Source of the DNA: Odontocerum albicorne
Lineage: Eukaryota > Arthropoda > Insecta > Trichoptera > Odontoceridae
Assembly: GCA_949825065.1 (NCBI GenBank)
Contig: OX463863.1
Span: 20,918,251-20,982,250, forward strand
Direction of reading: 5' to 3'
Length of the DNA: 64,000 nt
How positions within the stretch are numbered: position 1 is the first letter of the stretch; each line of letters opens with the position of its first letter. A model generated the notes under the pieces. It did no database searches. It saw nothing but the letters and a program-made list of their open reading frames with translations, and was not told where the DNA came from. The position numbers and the translations under genes were made by a program. Of this stretch, positions 10,526 to 20,539 are shown in pieces.

Positions 10526-11805
10526 GTGATATGAGAAAAAATATTAAAAATAATCAATTTGAAGAGAATACCTATTGTTGTGGGCATTGTTCACAGACAT
10601 TCTCACGAAAAGATAAATTAAGATATCATGAAAGTATTCATAGTGGAGAGAAGCCTTACAAATGTGGACAATGTAATAAGACATTCTCACAAATAGGTCA
10701 TTTAAAATCTCACGAAAGGATTCACAGTGGAGAGAAGTCTTACAGCTGTGGACAATGTGATAAGACATTCTCACGAAAAGGTTATTTAAAATCTCATGAA
10801 AGGAGTCATAGTGGAGAGAAGCCTTACTGCTGTGGACAATGTGATAAGACATTCTCACAAAAATGTCATTTAAAATCTCATGAAAGGAGTCATAGTGGAG
10901 AGAAGCCTTACAGCTGTGGACAATGTGATGCGACATTCCCACGAATAGATAATTTAAAACGTCATGAAAGGAGTCATAGTGGAGAGAAACCTTACAGCTG
11001 TGGACAATGTGATAAAACATTCTCACAAAAACCTAAATTAAAATTACATGAAAGGATTCATAGTGGAGAGAAGCCTTACAGTTGCGGACAATGTGATAAG
11101 ACATTCTCTCTAAAACATCATTTGAAATCTCATGAAAGGGCTCATAGTGGAGAGAAGCCTTACAGCTGTGGACAATGTGATGCAACATTCCCACGTATAG
11201 ATAATTTAAAACGTCATGAAAGAAGTCATAGTGGAGAGAAGCCTTACAGCTGTGGACAATGTGATAAGACATTCTCACAAAAAGGTGATTTAAAATCTCA
11301 CGAAAGGATTCATAGTGGAGAAAAACTTTACAGCTGTGGACAATGTGATAAGACATTCTCACGAAAAGATTGTTTGAATTATCATGAAAGGATTCATAGT
11401 GGAGAGAAGCCTTACAGTTGTGAACAATGTGATAAGACATTCTTACGAAAATGCCATTTAAAAACTCATGAAAATATTCATAGTGGAGATAAGCCTTACA
11501 GCTGTGGACAATGTGACAAGACATTCTCACAAAAAGGTCATTTAAAACGTCATGAAAGGAGTCATAGTGGAGAGAAGCCTTACAGCTGTGGACAATGTGC
11601 TAAGACATTCTCACAAATAGGTACTTTAAAATCTCATGAAAGGATTCATAGTGGAGAGAAGCCTTACAGCTGTGGACAATGTCATAAGACATTCATACGA
11701 AAAGAAAAATTTAAATTACATGAAAGGAGTCATAGTGCAGAGAAGCCTTACAGCTGTGGACAATATGGTAAAGACATTATCACATATAGATCATTTAAAT
11801 ATTGA
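10526..11805 (+). CDS. C2H2 zinc-finger exon, U1 (14 fingers, intact)
   Basis: The exon runs from the fallback acceptor to TGA, open throughout. It encodes a short basic leader (MRKNIKNNQFEEN) and 14 tandem C2H2 fingers with the repeat CGQCDKTF-x5-L-x2-H-x3-H and SGEKPY linkers (a TGEKP variant), 28 codons per finger. A conserved non-finger end follows (CGQYGKDIITYRSFKY). Recognition-helix residues (-1,2,3,6) read RDKY, QGHS, RGYS, QCHS, RDNR, QPKL, LHHS, RDNR, QGDS, RDCY, RCHT, QGHR, QGTS, REKL. The scaffold is nearly invariant while these positions vary. Joined to exons A and B it gives a 560-aa protein, presumably nuclear and DNA-binding. AATAAA overlaps the end of the gene at 11806-11811. 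Confidence 0.85.
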
Positions 11806-12185
11806 AATAAATTGAAACTAATAAATAATTTGACAATGTCATTTGAAGTACGTAAAATATAAGGTGTTTCTGCTGATGATAACCAAACCTTAGGTCTTAT
11901 TTTTCTTCTGCCCCAAACTTGGAACTATTACAGATAATAACTGTACCATCGATTCTTGAGCATTCTGCCAAACAATATTCTTGAGTCACATCATACTAGC
12001 TGCAAAGCCCTACCATATTAAAATAAGATAGCTCTATGAGTGCTGTGTTGGCCTTATTATCAGTTCAGACTTATTAGCGGAGTTGAAGTCGAAGAAAATA
12101 GTTTCATTTGGTGTATAATATATAAAATATATCATCTATTTGTTTTATTGATTCAGAAGATTTGAATTTTTATGTTTTTTCCTAG
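11806..12185. other. Spacer/intron upstream of exon B'
   Basis: Starts with AATAAA right after the finger stop. It is then homologous to the intron upstream of exon B (9640-9978), so it is the start of the duplicated B plus finger block rather than new sequence. Confidence 0.6.
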
Positions 12186-12440
12186 ATTTTAAGGCCCAGT
12201 CATTTAATGATACATTCAATAAAGATATGACCTCAGTCATGAGTTCACAAAAGCACTCGCATGACTTGGTCTTTCAAATCGATTCAGATTTTCCCATAAA
12301 AGAAGAAAATGTAGAAGAGGATACTGCGCCAGTATTACCTGATTTTGCTATGGACATACAGCAAGCAGATATAAAACAGGAATGTGCTCGGGACAGTAAC
12401 ACAGAGACTATTGATGTTTGTGACATGCATACAATAACGA
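12186..12440 (+). CDS. Exon B' (second copy of exon B), U1
   Basis: Acceptor TTTTTTCCTAG to 12185, donor GTGAGT at 12441; 255 bp, phase 1-1. It encodes FKAQSFNDTFNKDMTSV, then MSSQKHSHDLVFQIDSDF, PIKEENVEEDTAPVLPDF and DIQQADIKQECARD, and it is 12 codons longer than exon B, partly through an extra NTETIDVCD segment. Both psi-K-x-E motifs (IKEE, IKQE) are present. The frame and splice sites are intact in all four complete units, although the finger exon that follows is decayed. It could be an unused relic or an alternative exon. Confidence 0.5.
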
Positions 12441-12763
12441 GTGAGTATAAATATTTGAAATGTTTTCTAAATAAGTTTTCACGTATTTAATGAATTTTTA
12501 ACAACATAATCTTTTCAATCTGGTTTGAAATAGGATTCAAGTTAAGCCTTAGCGCAAATAATAAAGTTGAAATGTTTTTATCTTAATCATGTCAATTTTT
12601 TTCGAAGTTAACAATTCAATACAACTTAATTGTTATATAAATCAAAGAACTCAAATTTGAGAAATGCTTTATAATAATAAGAACTAAGATCTATCTGTTC
12701 AACCCTTCAATATTTAAAAAATTTATAATTCTAGATGTTTTTTTAATTTTCATATATTTTTAG

Positions 12764-13425
12764 ATTTAGGTGATATGAGCAACCGATATATTGAAAAGAA
12801 AAACTGAAAATGGTTCTCATGGCTTTGAACATTGTGGAAACATGTTCTCAAACAGTTAAAATTTAAAACGCAATTTAAGAATTCATAGTGGAAAAAATCC
12901 TGGCAGCTTGAAAAAGTGTAAAAAGTCATTTACACTAAAATTGAGCTTAAAACATAATAATTATACTTGTGGAGAGAAGCCCTATAGTTGTGTAAATTGT
13001 TAAGTCATTCTCAATTTTTTTTTAATTACATGTTAAGATTCATAGTGGAGAGAAGCCTTACAGCTGTGGACAATGTGATAAGACATTTTCACTAAAAGAT
13101 ACAGCTGTGAAAATTGTGTGAAAAAATTCTTAAGAAAGTATTATTTGAAACATATTAGAATTCATAGAGGAGAAAAGCTCTACAGCTGTGGACAATGTGA
13201 CAAGAATTAAAAAAAAAGCTACATATATTATCATGAAAGGATTCATGGTGGAGAAAAGACCTGCAGCTGTGGATATTGTACAAAAAAATGTCGTGAAAGG
13301 ATTCAAAATGGAAAGAAACTTAACAGCTGTGGACTGTGTGGAAAGCAGTCTCAAACAATAGAAATTGAATAGACCATTAAAGGATTCATAGTGGATAAGA
13401 GCCCTTAAAGCTATGGAAATTGCTG
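12764..13425 (+). pseudogene. Decayed second zinc-finger exon, U1
   Basis: Follows exon B' by 323 bp with a good acceptor (ATATTTTTAG). The leader MSNRYIEKKN is stopped by TGA, and the same stop is present in U2 and U3. Beyond it are scattered finger remnants in shifting frames ([40 protein letters not shown]). A deletion has fused two fingers near 13100. Non-functional. Confidence 0.8.
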
Positions 13426-13443
13426 GAAAGACATTCTAAGAAA

Positions 13444-13497
13444 AAAATTTATATCATATTTAATCTTCCTTCCTTATTTAAATATGATATAAAAATT
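13444..13497. repeat. Perfect-stem AT hairpin
   Basis: Left arm aaattt-atatcatatttaa and right arm ttaaatatgatat-aaaaattt can pair over about 18 bp with a loop of about 14 nt (tcttccttcc...). It sits just downstream of the U1 decayed finger exon. It has no T-tract or gene context suggesting a terminator. Confidence 0.5.
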
Positions 13498-13499
13498 TC

Positions 13500-14298
13500 A
13501 ATTTTTTATGTCATATTTAAATAAGGAAGTGCACCAAATACTTTTAAATTATGGTTTTTGGTATTTTAAGTATCTCAGGGATCTCTCATGTCATAAACCA
13601 TCATTTAAACATAAAACTTATATTTGTTATCAGTGCAACTTTATAATTTAACTTTTATTTACACTAATTAAATCTGGTACTCTTTGGGTAAAATTAATTA
13701 TTTATGTTAGCAATTTGCTAGTGTTCCATTTATTAAGGCAATCTGTGCTTAAGTGCGAGAATTTGCATTTATGGTTTTTTCTATGGAGTGTAAATTGTCA
13801 AAATAAAAAATTTAACATGGAGTGAAGCTTTATATATTAATATCCATTTTCACAATAATGTCCAACACACTAAATCCAAACAGCTGTTATAAGTTCAGGG
13901 TTTATATATTCTTGATAACCATTATAAATTGGGACTTATATTTTTTAGCCTTCCTTCATATATCATAGAAGTCTATTTCATGGAACATTTGAAGTTTGGT
14001 TCCTTCTCAAAAAAGGCAGCATTCATTGTGTTTTGTGCATCACATTTTGTTTCTTAAGTTAAGTAAAAATTCACCTCAAGATTGCTCTACTCATTTGGGA
14101 AACAAACAAAAAAGTTGCAGAGAGGGCAGCCTGCCAAACTTTCCTAACACAACATATTTCCTTCGCCTCCTACATATATCTTCTCATACTGCTCATTCTG
14201 TTTTCTTACTCCTTACCTTAGAAAATTACATTCACTTGGTCCAACCAAACTTTTCTCAGTAATCCTCTACTCCAACTCCCACTACTTGCATTATAAAT
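13500..14298. other. Inter-unit spacer U1/U2
   Basis: AT-rich spacer also found between U3/U4 and U4/U5 (for example gaagtttggttccttctcaa near 13990). The RT-associated leader starts at TTAA 14054-14057. No gene recognised. Confidence 0.5.
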
Positions 14299-16717
14299 TT
14301 GTTTAGTCAGTTTATGTTTATCGTTGACAGACGACTTTGTGTCGGAGGAATTGAGGTGAGATACAGGACTGATGGGGGACTACGTAATCTGCATAGAATA
14401 TATGCCCAAACAAGAGTTGCTCACACATACATCACGGAGCTGCAATATGCGGATGATTGCACTCTTGTTGCACATTCAGAGGAAGACCTTCGAGAGATCA
14501 CCAATGTTTATACAGAGGTGTATCAGATGTTTGGCCTGGAAATAAATGTAAATAAAACTCAGGTGCTAACATGTTCTGCAGGGAACGAGGTGATTCAATC
14601 ACCCGACATTCGAGTGAATGGTGTGCAACTGGAGAACGTACCTAACTTTACATGTCTGGGAAGCATCCTGGCTTCGAACTTTTCTCTTGATGATGAACTG
14701 AAGAGTCGCATCAGTAATGCGTCAGCGGCTTTTGCTAAATTGAATGACAGAGTATTCTACAGCAGAGAAATCTCCTAATCTATTGGGTACTAACATAAGT
14801 TGTGTCCGTTTTTTTCCAAATGAAGAGAACAAGAGGACACAACAAAACAAAAATTACAACAAATTAGTCAATAATGTATTTTCCTTCATTATTTTACAGC
14901 AATATTAGTCAATAATGTATTCTCCTTTATTATTTACAACTTCTTGCCAACGTTCTACAAGTTTTTTAATGCCTGTGCGATAAAAACCATCCGGTCTTGA
15001 CTTGAGGATTTCATCCAACCATGTCCGCAATTCGACGTTATTATCGAAGGAAACGCCGCGCAAATTGTTGGAAAGCGACCGGAAAAGGTTGAAATACAAC
15101 GGCGCGAGGTCTGGAGAATATGGAGGGTGCAGCAGGACTTCCAAACCACGCGTTTGAATGGCATTTTTCGTAATGTTGGCGATATGAGGGCGGGCGTTAT
15201 CGTGTTGCAGAATAACGCCATATTGCCGATCCGGCCTTTTTTGTTGAATTGCAGTGGTGAGCCGCTGCATTTGCAGAATGTATAGCTTCGCGTTGACGGT
15301 CTGATTGCGTTCAAGTATCTCGTAGTGGATGACGCCTTGCCAATCCCACCTGATGCAAATCATCGTCTTGCGCGGGTGCAAGCCTTGTTTCGCTCTGGGC
15401 GTTGCTTGTTGACCATAACTCGCCCATTCTCTCAGTTTCTTCATATTGACATAAAGGCACCATTGTTCATCACCAGTAATGATGCTGTAAAGGAACTTTT
15501 GCTTGTGGCCATGCGTAGCTCGATGACACGCGAGCAAACCAGCAGAAATTATGGAACGTTAATTTTTGTGGTTTTCACTCAAAACATGTGGAACCCAATC
15601 GCCGAACTTCTGGACTTTTCCCATTGATTTAAGATGGCTGTATACAGTCATGTGACTACAATTCATTTGTTCAGCCAATTCTACGGTGGTTTGAAGGGGA
15701 TCTTCATGAATATTATGGTATAAGTGGTCCTCAGCGAAGTCCACTGGTCGTCCGGACGCTCCAAGTCTTTCAGGTCGAAATTACCGTGTTTGAAACGCAA
15801 AAACCATCGACGAGCAGTCCTTTAATTCGTAGCATCTTCACCGTACACTTCGCAAATATCGCGAGCAGCTTTGGCAACTTTATTCCCTCGATTGAACGCA
15901 AACAGGAGGTGTCGAAAATGCTCACTTTCGTCTACTTGACATTCCATTTTAAAGGTATGTAATCAAATAAAATAATATATGTGACCTAAAAGCAAACACA
16001 ATATCTTGTAGAGCAGAAAATTTTCTTTCGAATGACGTATAACCTTTACCATTTTGTTTTACTTTTGGTGCTCATTTTTAAATTTGGAAAAAAACGGACA
16101 CAACTTATGTTAACATCTAATACAAATATCTACGAGACTGTGGTCCTACGAGACTGGTCCTCCCCACACTTCTCTATGCGTCAGAGATTTGGGTTCCCTA
16201 TTGAAGGCACATTAAAAGCCTTGTAATGTTTTAACAGCGTTTCCTTCACCGAATTTTTCAGATCCACTGGAGTGATTACGTCACCAATGTTTCAGTCCTG
16301 CAAGGTTGTAAAGGTAAAATTGCGGACTGGGCATGTGAAATGCACGGGCAATTACATACTCTCAAAACAAGTCTTGTACAGGGAAGTGGTGGGCAAACGA
16401 AGAGTTGGTGCCAAAGTAAGCGCTATAAAGGCAGTCTGCGTGAGTCGCTTACTTTGTGTAGGGCGCCTGAGATCTGGGAGCGGAACAGGTGGCTCAGGAC
16501 CGTGAGGGGTGGAGAGCCGTATGCTCTCGGGGTGATGGCGTTTCAGCAGCTAGACTTGTGAGAAAGTCAGCGTGCTGCGAATATGTATCAGCATGACCAG
16601 GTGGCTCAGCAGGGTCCACATGTCTGGGACATTTGCGGGAGGGACTGCGCATCTAGGATCGGGCTGGTTTCTCACAGAAGATCACTTGATCGCCATGAAA
16701 GAATGATTCATGATTGA
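14299..16717 (+). pseudogene. Non-LTR RT fragment, copy 2, split by mariner
   Basis: Best preserved of the five copies. The first part (14299-14778) is open through the YADD box, GLEINVNKTQVL and FTCLGSILASNFSLDDELKS. The position that is TAA in copies 1 and 3 is CAA here (gat tCA A). After the mariner (14793-16110) the tail resumes at 16113 with frameshifts and loses about 45 bp (cctatagaagatatgg in copy 1). It ends in the same Cys/His motif and stop at 16715-16717. Confidence 0.8.
14793..16110 (-). mobile_element. Mariner element, copy 2, nearly full length (1318 bp)
   Basis: TIRs start ACATAAGTTGTGTCCG, flanked by TA on both sides (14791-14792 and 16111-16112). Minus-strand transposase: start near 15948 (MECQVDESEHF), HTH region, TGDEQWCLYVN with the first catalytic Asp, QHDNARPH with the second, and APLYFNLF where the third Asp (35 residues after the second, the D34D spacing) is Tyr. 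It also has an in-frame TAA after DATN, shared with copy 3, a one-base loss near 15750 and a nonsense codon after SENHKN. Inactive. Confidence 0.9.
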
Positions 16718-17022
16718 CGTTGGTGTGGCAAAGGGATCCTCGACTACGATGACGATTATAATAGCATTATCATGAATATTTTTAATGATTTACCATGTTT
16801 ATTTACACCACACCTCATATTTAAATAAATATTGTGCTATCCGGAAGTCATTTTAAATTTTTAAGTCAAATTTGAATGTGAAATTAGACCAAATATTTAG
16901 GAATGATGGTTTTTAACATTTTAAGTATCTCAGCGATTCCTCATGTCATTAATCAAAATAACAAACTTCTTTTTTAATATCTGTTTTCAGTAAAACTTTA
17001 CATTTAATTTTTTACTTACACA

Positions 17023-17180
17023 CAATGAAATACAGGCAACACCTACGTTACTGGGGACACGACAAATGAAAGGCAACAAACCCTGATTCATTAAAATTGT
17101 GTGTCCAAATTAAATTACCTGTTGGTTTTTTCGCCAATTGTGTATATTTCTTGTCATGTATAAATAAATTTCAAAAAATA
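17023..17180 (+). repeat. CR1-like 3' tail fragment, U2
   Basis: Same 3' tail as at 2943-3100, in the same position within the unit, ending in A-rich sequence. Confidence 0.7.
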
Positions 17181-17252
17181 CCTTTAATCTTGAACACTCT
17201 GACCTGACAAAAATTATTTTTGTAAACTAGCTTTTAGTGTTCCATTTATTAA

Positions 17253-19987
17253 CTCTACGTTAGTCGCACCCCTTGCTCACACATCACTCGTCGCGTTGGT
17301 TCTGTGAGATCCGAGATACAAAACTTAATGCACCGTCAGAAATATTCGCATCAATCTTTTTTTTTTTTAATGTTTTATAGAGAGAAAATGACAATATACA
17401 AATTTATTATACAGTTACCTAAACATGTAGGCAGAAAAAAAAAACAAAAAATAAATAAAAAAAACTTTCGAATACCTTAAAGCTTATTTTTATTATTATT
17501 TTCTTATCAACATTTTTTATTATCAATAAGGAACTGTAGCGTACCTACGTCTCTGTTAAATATATTGTCAACATGCAGGTCAACGACCGATGAATCAACC
17601 TCTGGACATCTACAATTGTCACATGCCAGAAGCATCAACACTGTTTATTTACATCGCATTCCAAGGTAGAGGGAGAGCATATCACGCCGTCTCGCAGTTT
17701 CGACAAATAAATATCCTACCCACTACACTGTGCGCAACGTCTGCATACGCCTTGTCATGCACAGGAGTGAGATGGGGATATACGGCTGACGCATTCACGC
17801 GCCCCGTTCTGAAAATCTATATATACCTACTTATCGTTGAATAAAGAGCACTTATTGTTAATCATTTGACTTGTTATTATTCACTTGACCATTCATCGCT
17901 GTTTACTATTTATCGATTATTCACTCTCACTTTTATCGCATTCCTGAATTTTGTATTTTATTTTAAATACAAACAAATCAAGATCATCACGACGTATCAA
18001 ATTAAGCATTACGCTAAAGAACTAATAGCTTCAGAGTGACACATAACATAATAATAAAACATAAAAACTATTCAGTATCTTCATTATGAACTGTAGTATT
18101 ACAACCTTCAGAGCAAATAAATGCACAATGCTGCAGGCACATTATTTTGTAAACCTTCTTTCCTTTGAAGCTAGGCATGGTTTGCATCTTTGACGCCCTT
18201 CATTATCGTTTCTTGATGTACTGTCTCTTTCTATTTCCGACGGTTTATTCTCATGTACAATTTCTTTTATCCGTGCACTCAGCGTCCATGGTAAGTTGGA
18301 TATCAAATGTATTTTTACCAACTGGTCATGAATTAATTCTCTTCCCAGTTGTTGCAAATATATTCGACGTCGTGACACACTATTGTTATTCCCTATATAT
18401 ATATTATTTGAGAATTGATTCCTGCTATGTTAAAAATTGAGTAAAATACGACCATTGGCCATCTTCTTGTGCCTCTTTGGACATTGTAGGCGGCACACAT
18501 CTTGTCGACCATGTCAACTCCGATTTTAAATATTTTAATGCCGTATTTTGCTGGCTTTGATGGTATGTATTGAATGAAATTGCATCGGCCTCTAAAGGCC
18601 TCTAATTTTTCATCAATTGTGACATCTGTACCCACTGAATAACAAATTTGACAGTTTTTCACGAATTTATCAAAGATATCACGAATAGGCGCTATCCGGT
18701 TTATGATTTTTCGCTCTCGACGAGTTTCTCTATCGTCAAATCTCAGTGTCCTAAGTAAAAAGCGAAATCATTGAAGACTCATAGTCATACGAAAGATTTC
18801 AATACCAAACCCGTTATTATCCCATACATCGACAAGGTTAAGTCTTCCAGCTTTATACGTACCAAATAGGTTCAAAAGTCCGATAAGGGCTTTTATTTCT
18901 GTTATATCTGTAGGTAGTGCAGTGCGTCCCTTTATCTGTAGGCAGTGTAGTGCATCCCTTTCACGTGAAAACTTGATGCGTACATTTTCAATATATTGAT
19001 TTGTAAACGATACTAAAATATCTAACATGTTTTCATCCAACAAACACAACCACTTATCGGAAATGGTGTCAAAGTTTTTGGCCTTTCCAATTACACCTGG
19101 AAGCTTCGTCACCAAATTGTGTTTCTCTGTTTTTCTGCGGTTGGTTAGGGGAGTTTTCTTCCAAGAAATGGTTTCTATAACCTTTTTCCCCTTTTTCCTA
19201 TTACAAATAAAGGAGTCGTTGTCATCTTCGTCATCAGAAGTCGTATCGGTGTCACTCTGCTCCGTGATAGAGTCTTCCTCTCTGATTTCAATTTCTTCCT
19301 CTGCATCAGTGCCATGATCTTCTTCTTCTAAGTCTGGGATATTAACATCTTTCCATGACGTACTTGGCCCGGGATCTTCATTATCCACTAGGTTGGATTC
19401 AATAACATCATCACAAACATTCAATTCAATAACATCATCACATCATCAAACAAAATTTCATGAATTTTCAAAACATCCCTAGGATTGTTTAGGTCGTACA
19501 TAACTTTTGATGCCATGGCCGTTCTGAAATACGAGAGAATGCATATTTAGTCAAAGAAGTAAAGAAGTTTACTATAACTATAAAAAAGGCAATAAGCGAG
19601 GAAAGAAATGGAAAAAAAGGAAATTAATTAAAAAAAGAAATGTAAATGGTCACACTGGATCTGTGAGATACAGTACCCATACACTGCCAACGAACTTTAT
19701 AACAGTAAAAACAATTATATGGAACAAATGTCGCTTTATAATTTATAAATGTATAGCAAATTAAACTATTTAAGGATACTTACGAATTTGGTCGCTTGGG
19801 CTCTGACAGATCCACTCGCGTCCTGACGGAAACGTAAGCACCGAATGAAGATCACTCCAGTACTAAAAGCCCCCACTTTTCGAGATAGGAGAATAAGAGG
19901 AGAGGGGGTCCCATCAAGCTAAGTGTCTGGAAACTACCACAAAAAAGTACAGTGTGGATCTCTCAGATTCACCGCGACCACGTAGTG
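17253..19987 (-). mobile_element. piggyBac-like element 2, internally deleted
   Basis: Left flank TTAA (17249-17252) and right TTAA (19988-19991) are the exact piggyBac target duplication. The empty site ccatttattaaggccatccg is seen in U1 and U5. Ends are imperfect inverted repeats, CTCTACGTTAGTCGC and (reverse) CACTACGTGGTCGC, followed by a subterminal similarity (GTCGCG..TCTG.GAGATCC) on both sides. The minus-strand transposase is degraded. The block 17570-17950 holds TATATATA and AATAAA motifs and no recognisable gene; it may be part of the element or an older insertion within it. Confidence 0.85.
18068..19516 (-). pseudogene. piggyBac transposase pseudogene (element 2)
   Basis: Reads from MASKVMYDLNNPRDVLK (frameshift near 19440) through an acidic N-terminus and the DDE_Tnp_1_7-type core start (GLLNLFGTYKAGRLNLVDVW). 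The first catalytic Asp is present (TIDEKLEAFRGRC). A large internal deletion near 18530 then joins KYGIKIF to KIGVDMVDKMCAAYNV, removing the second catalytic Asp; VDMVDKM is probably the third-Asp motif. TRRWPMVVFYSIFNIAG follows, and the Cys-rich tail (CLQHCAFICSEGC) is in another frame, ending at 18068. Not functional. Confidence 0.8.
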
Positions 19988-19991
19988 TTAA

Positions 19992-20154
19992 GGCGCCCAT
20001 TACACGCTCAATCTGGATCGCAATCCGCGATCCAAATCGGCGATCACGGATTGCGATCCGATTGATCAATCCGCTCATTACACGGTCAATTTTGACCGCG
20101 ATCATTGATCGGCGATCACGGATTGCGATCCAGATTGACCGTGTAACGGGCGCC
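19992..20154. mobile_element. Palindromic MITE (163 bp) with TAA duplication
   Basis: Inverted ends GGCGCCCATTACACG and CGTGTAACGGGCGCC extend inward through tcaatctggatcgcaatcc and its complement, so most of the element can fold back. It is flanked by TAA on both sides (19989-19991 and 20155-20157); the left TAA is part of the piggyBac right TTAA. A 3-bp TAA target and GG-starting ends fit PIF/Harbinger-type MITEs, but no transposase is present to prove it. Internally it repeats gatcggcgatcacggattgc twice. Confidence 0.8.
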
Positions 20155-20188
20155 TAAGGCCATCCGTGCTAGAGAGCGAGAATTTAAG

Positions 20189-20256
20189 TGGCGTATACTC
20201 CTTCATATATAGTTCAAGGTCATTATTCAAGAAGAAGTGAGTTTGTGTCTATGGTT
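20189..20256. repeat. Left copy of ~70-bp flanking duplication
   Basis: tggcgtatactccttcatat ... gtgtctatggtt immediately precedes the I-like element. A diverged copy lies at 25995-26066 just after it. Sister units have the sequence once. Confidence 0.75.
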
Positions 20257-20539
20257 GGGTTGCTCTCTGGTCGTCGGCCCGGGAAAGTTGTGCATTTTTG
20301 GTTAAAAAAAATACTAACTTTTTTTACACTAAATTCATCTTAATTTAGATCATATAACAAATAACCGTTCATACCACCATTATTCATATACGTATTGTAT
20401 TTTAACTTAGATTGTGTACATATTTGTGGTTGATTTCATCGTAGATCCAAAGGTAGGTAGTTTGTTTTTTCTCTCTTCAATTTTTTTTTCCCTCGTGTCG
20501 TTTTTTTTTCTCTTTCTTTTTTTTTAGTACGTAGGCAAA

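Larger units (their letters stand above)
541..14053. repeat. Zinc-finger repeat unit U1
   Basis: First of five tandem paralogous units. Order: RT fragment with mariner, CR1-like tail, small spliced ORF, promoter-like block, exon A, Penelope-like remnant, Helitron (only in this unit), exon B, 14-finger exon, exon B', decayed finger exon. Boundaries are arbitrary; TTAA was used because the upstream flank switches there between units. Confidence 0.8.

Noticed and set aside
10544..11530. Long antisense ORFs over the finger arrays (also 29787-30779, 42622-43841, 52503-53267) encoding 28-residue repeats such as [15 protein letters not shown]
   Set aside because: They are the reverse complement of the 84-bp finger repeat, kept open by its codon content; fingers on the plus strand explain the constraint.
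10560..11760. Regular short repeats resembling a CRISPR array
   Set aside because: The 84-bp period is one C2H2 finger plus linker; the genome is eukaryotic.
13444..13497. AT hairpin as a transcription terminator
   Set aside because: Intrinsic terminators are not expected here, and no gene ends nearby other than a pseudogene.
14905..15314. Overlapping ORFs in other frames of the mariner copies (119 aa type)
   Set aside because: Frame shadows of the transposase; the true frame has the TGDE and HDNARPH motifs.
17590..17844. 84-aa plus-strand ORF inside piggyBac element 2
   Set aside because: No recognisable domain, and it lies in the non-coding subterminal part. TATATATA and AATAAA nearby hint at an LTR or promoter, but I found no matching TG...CA ends with a target duplication.
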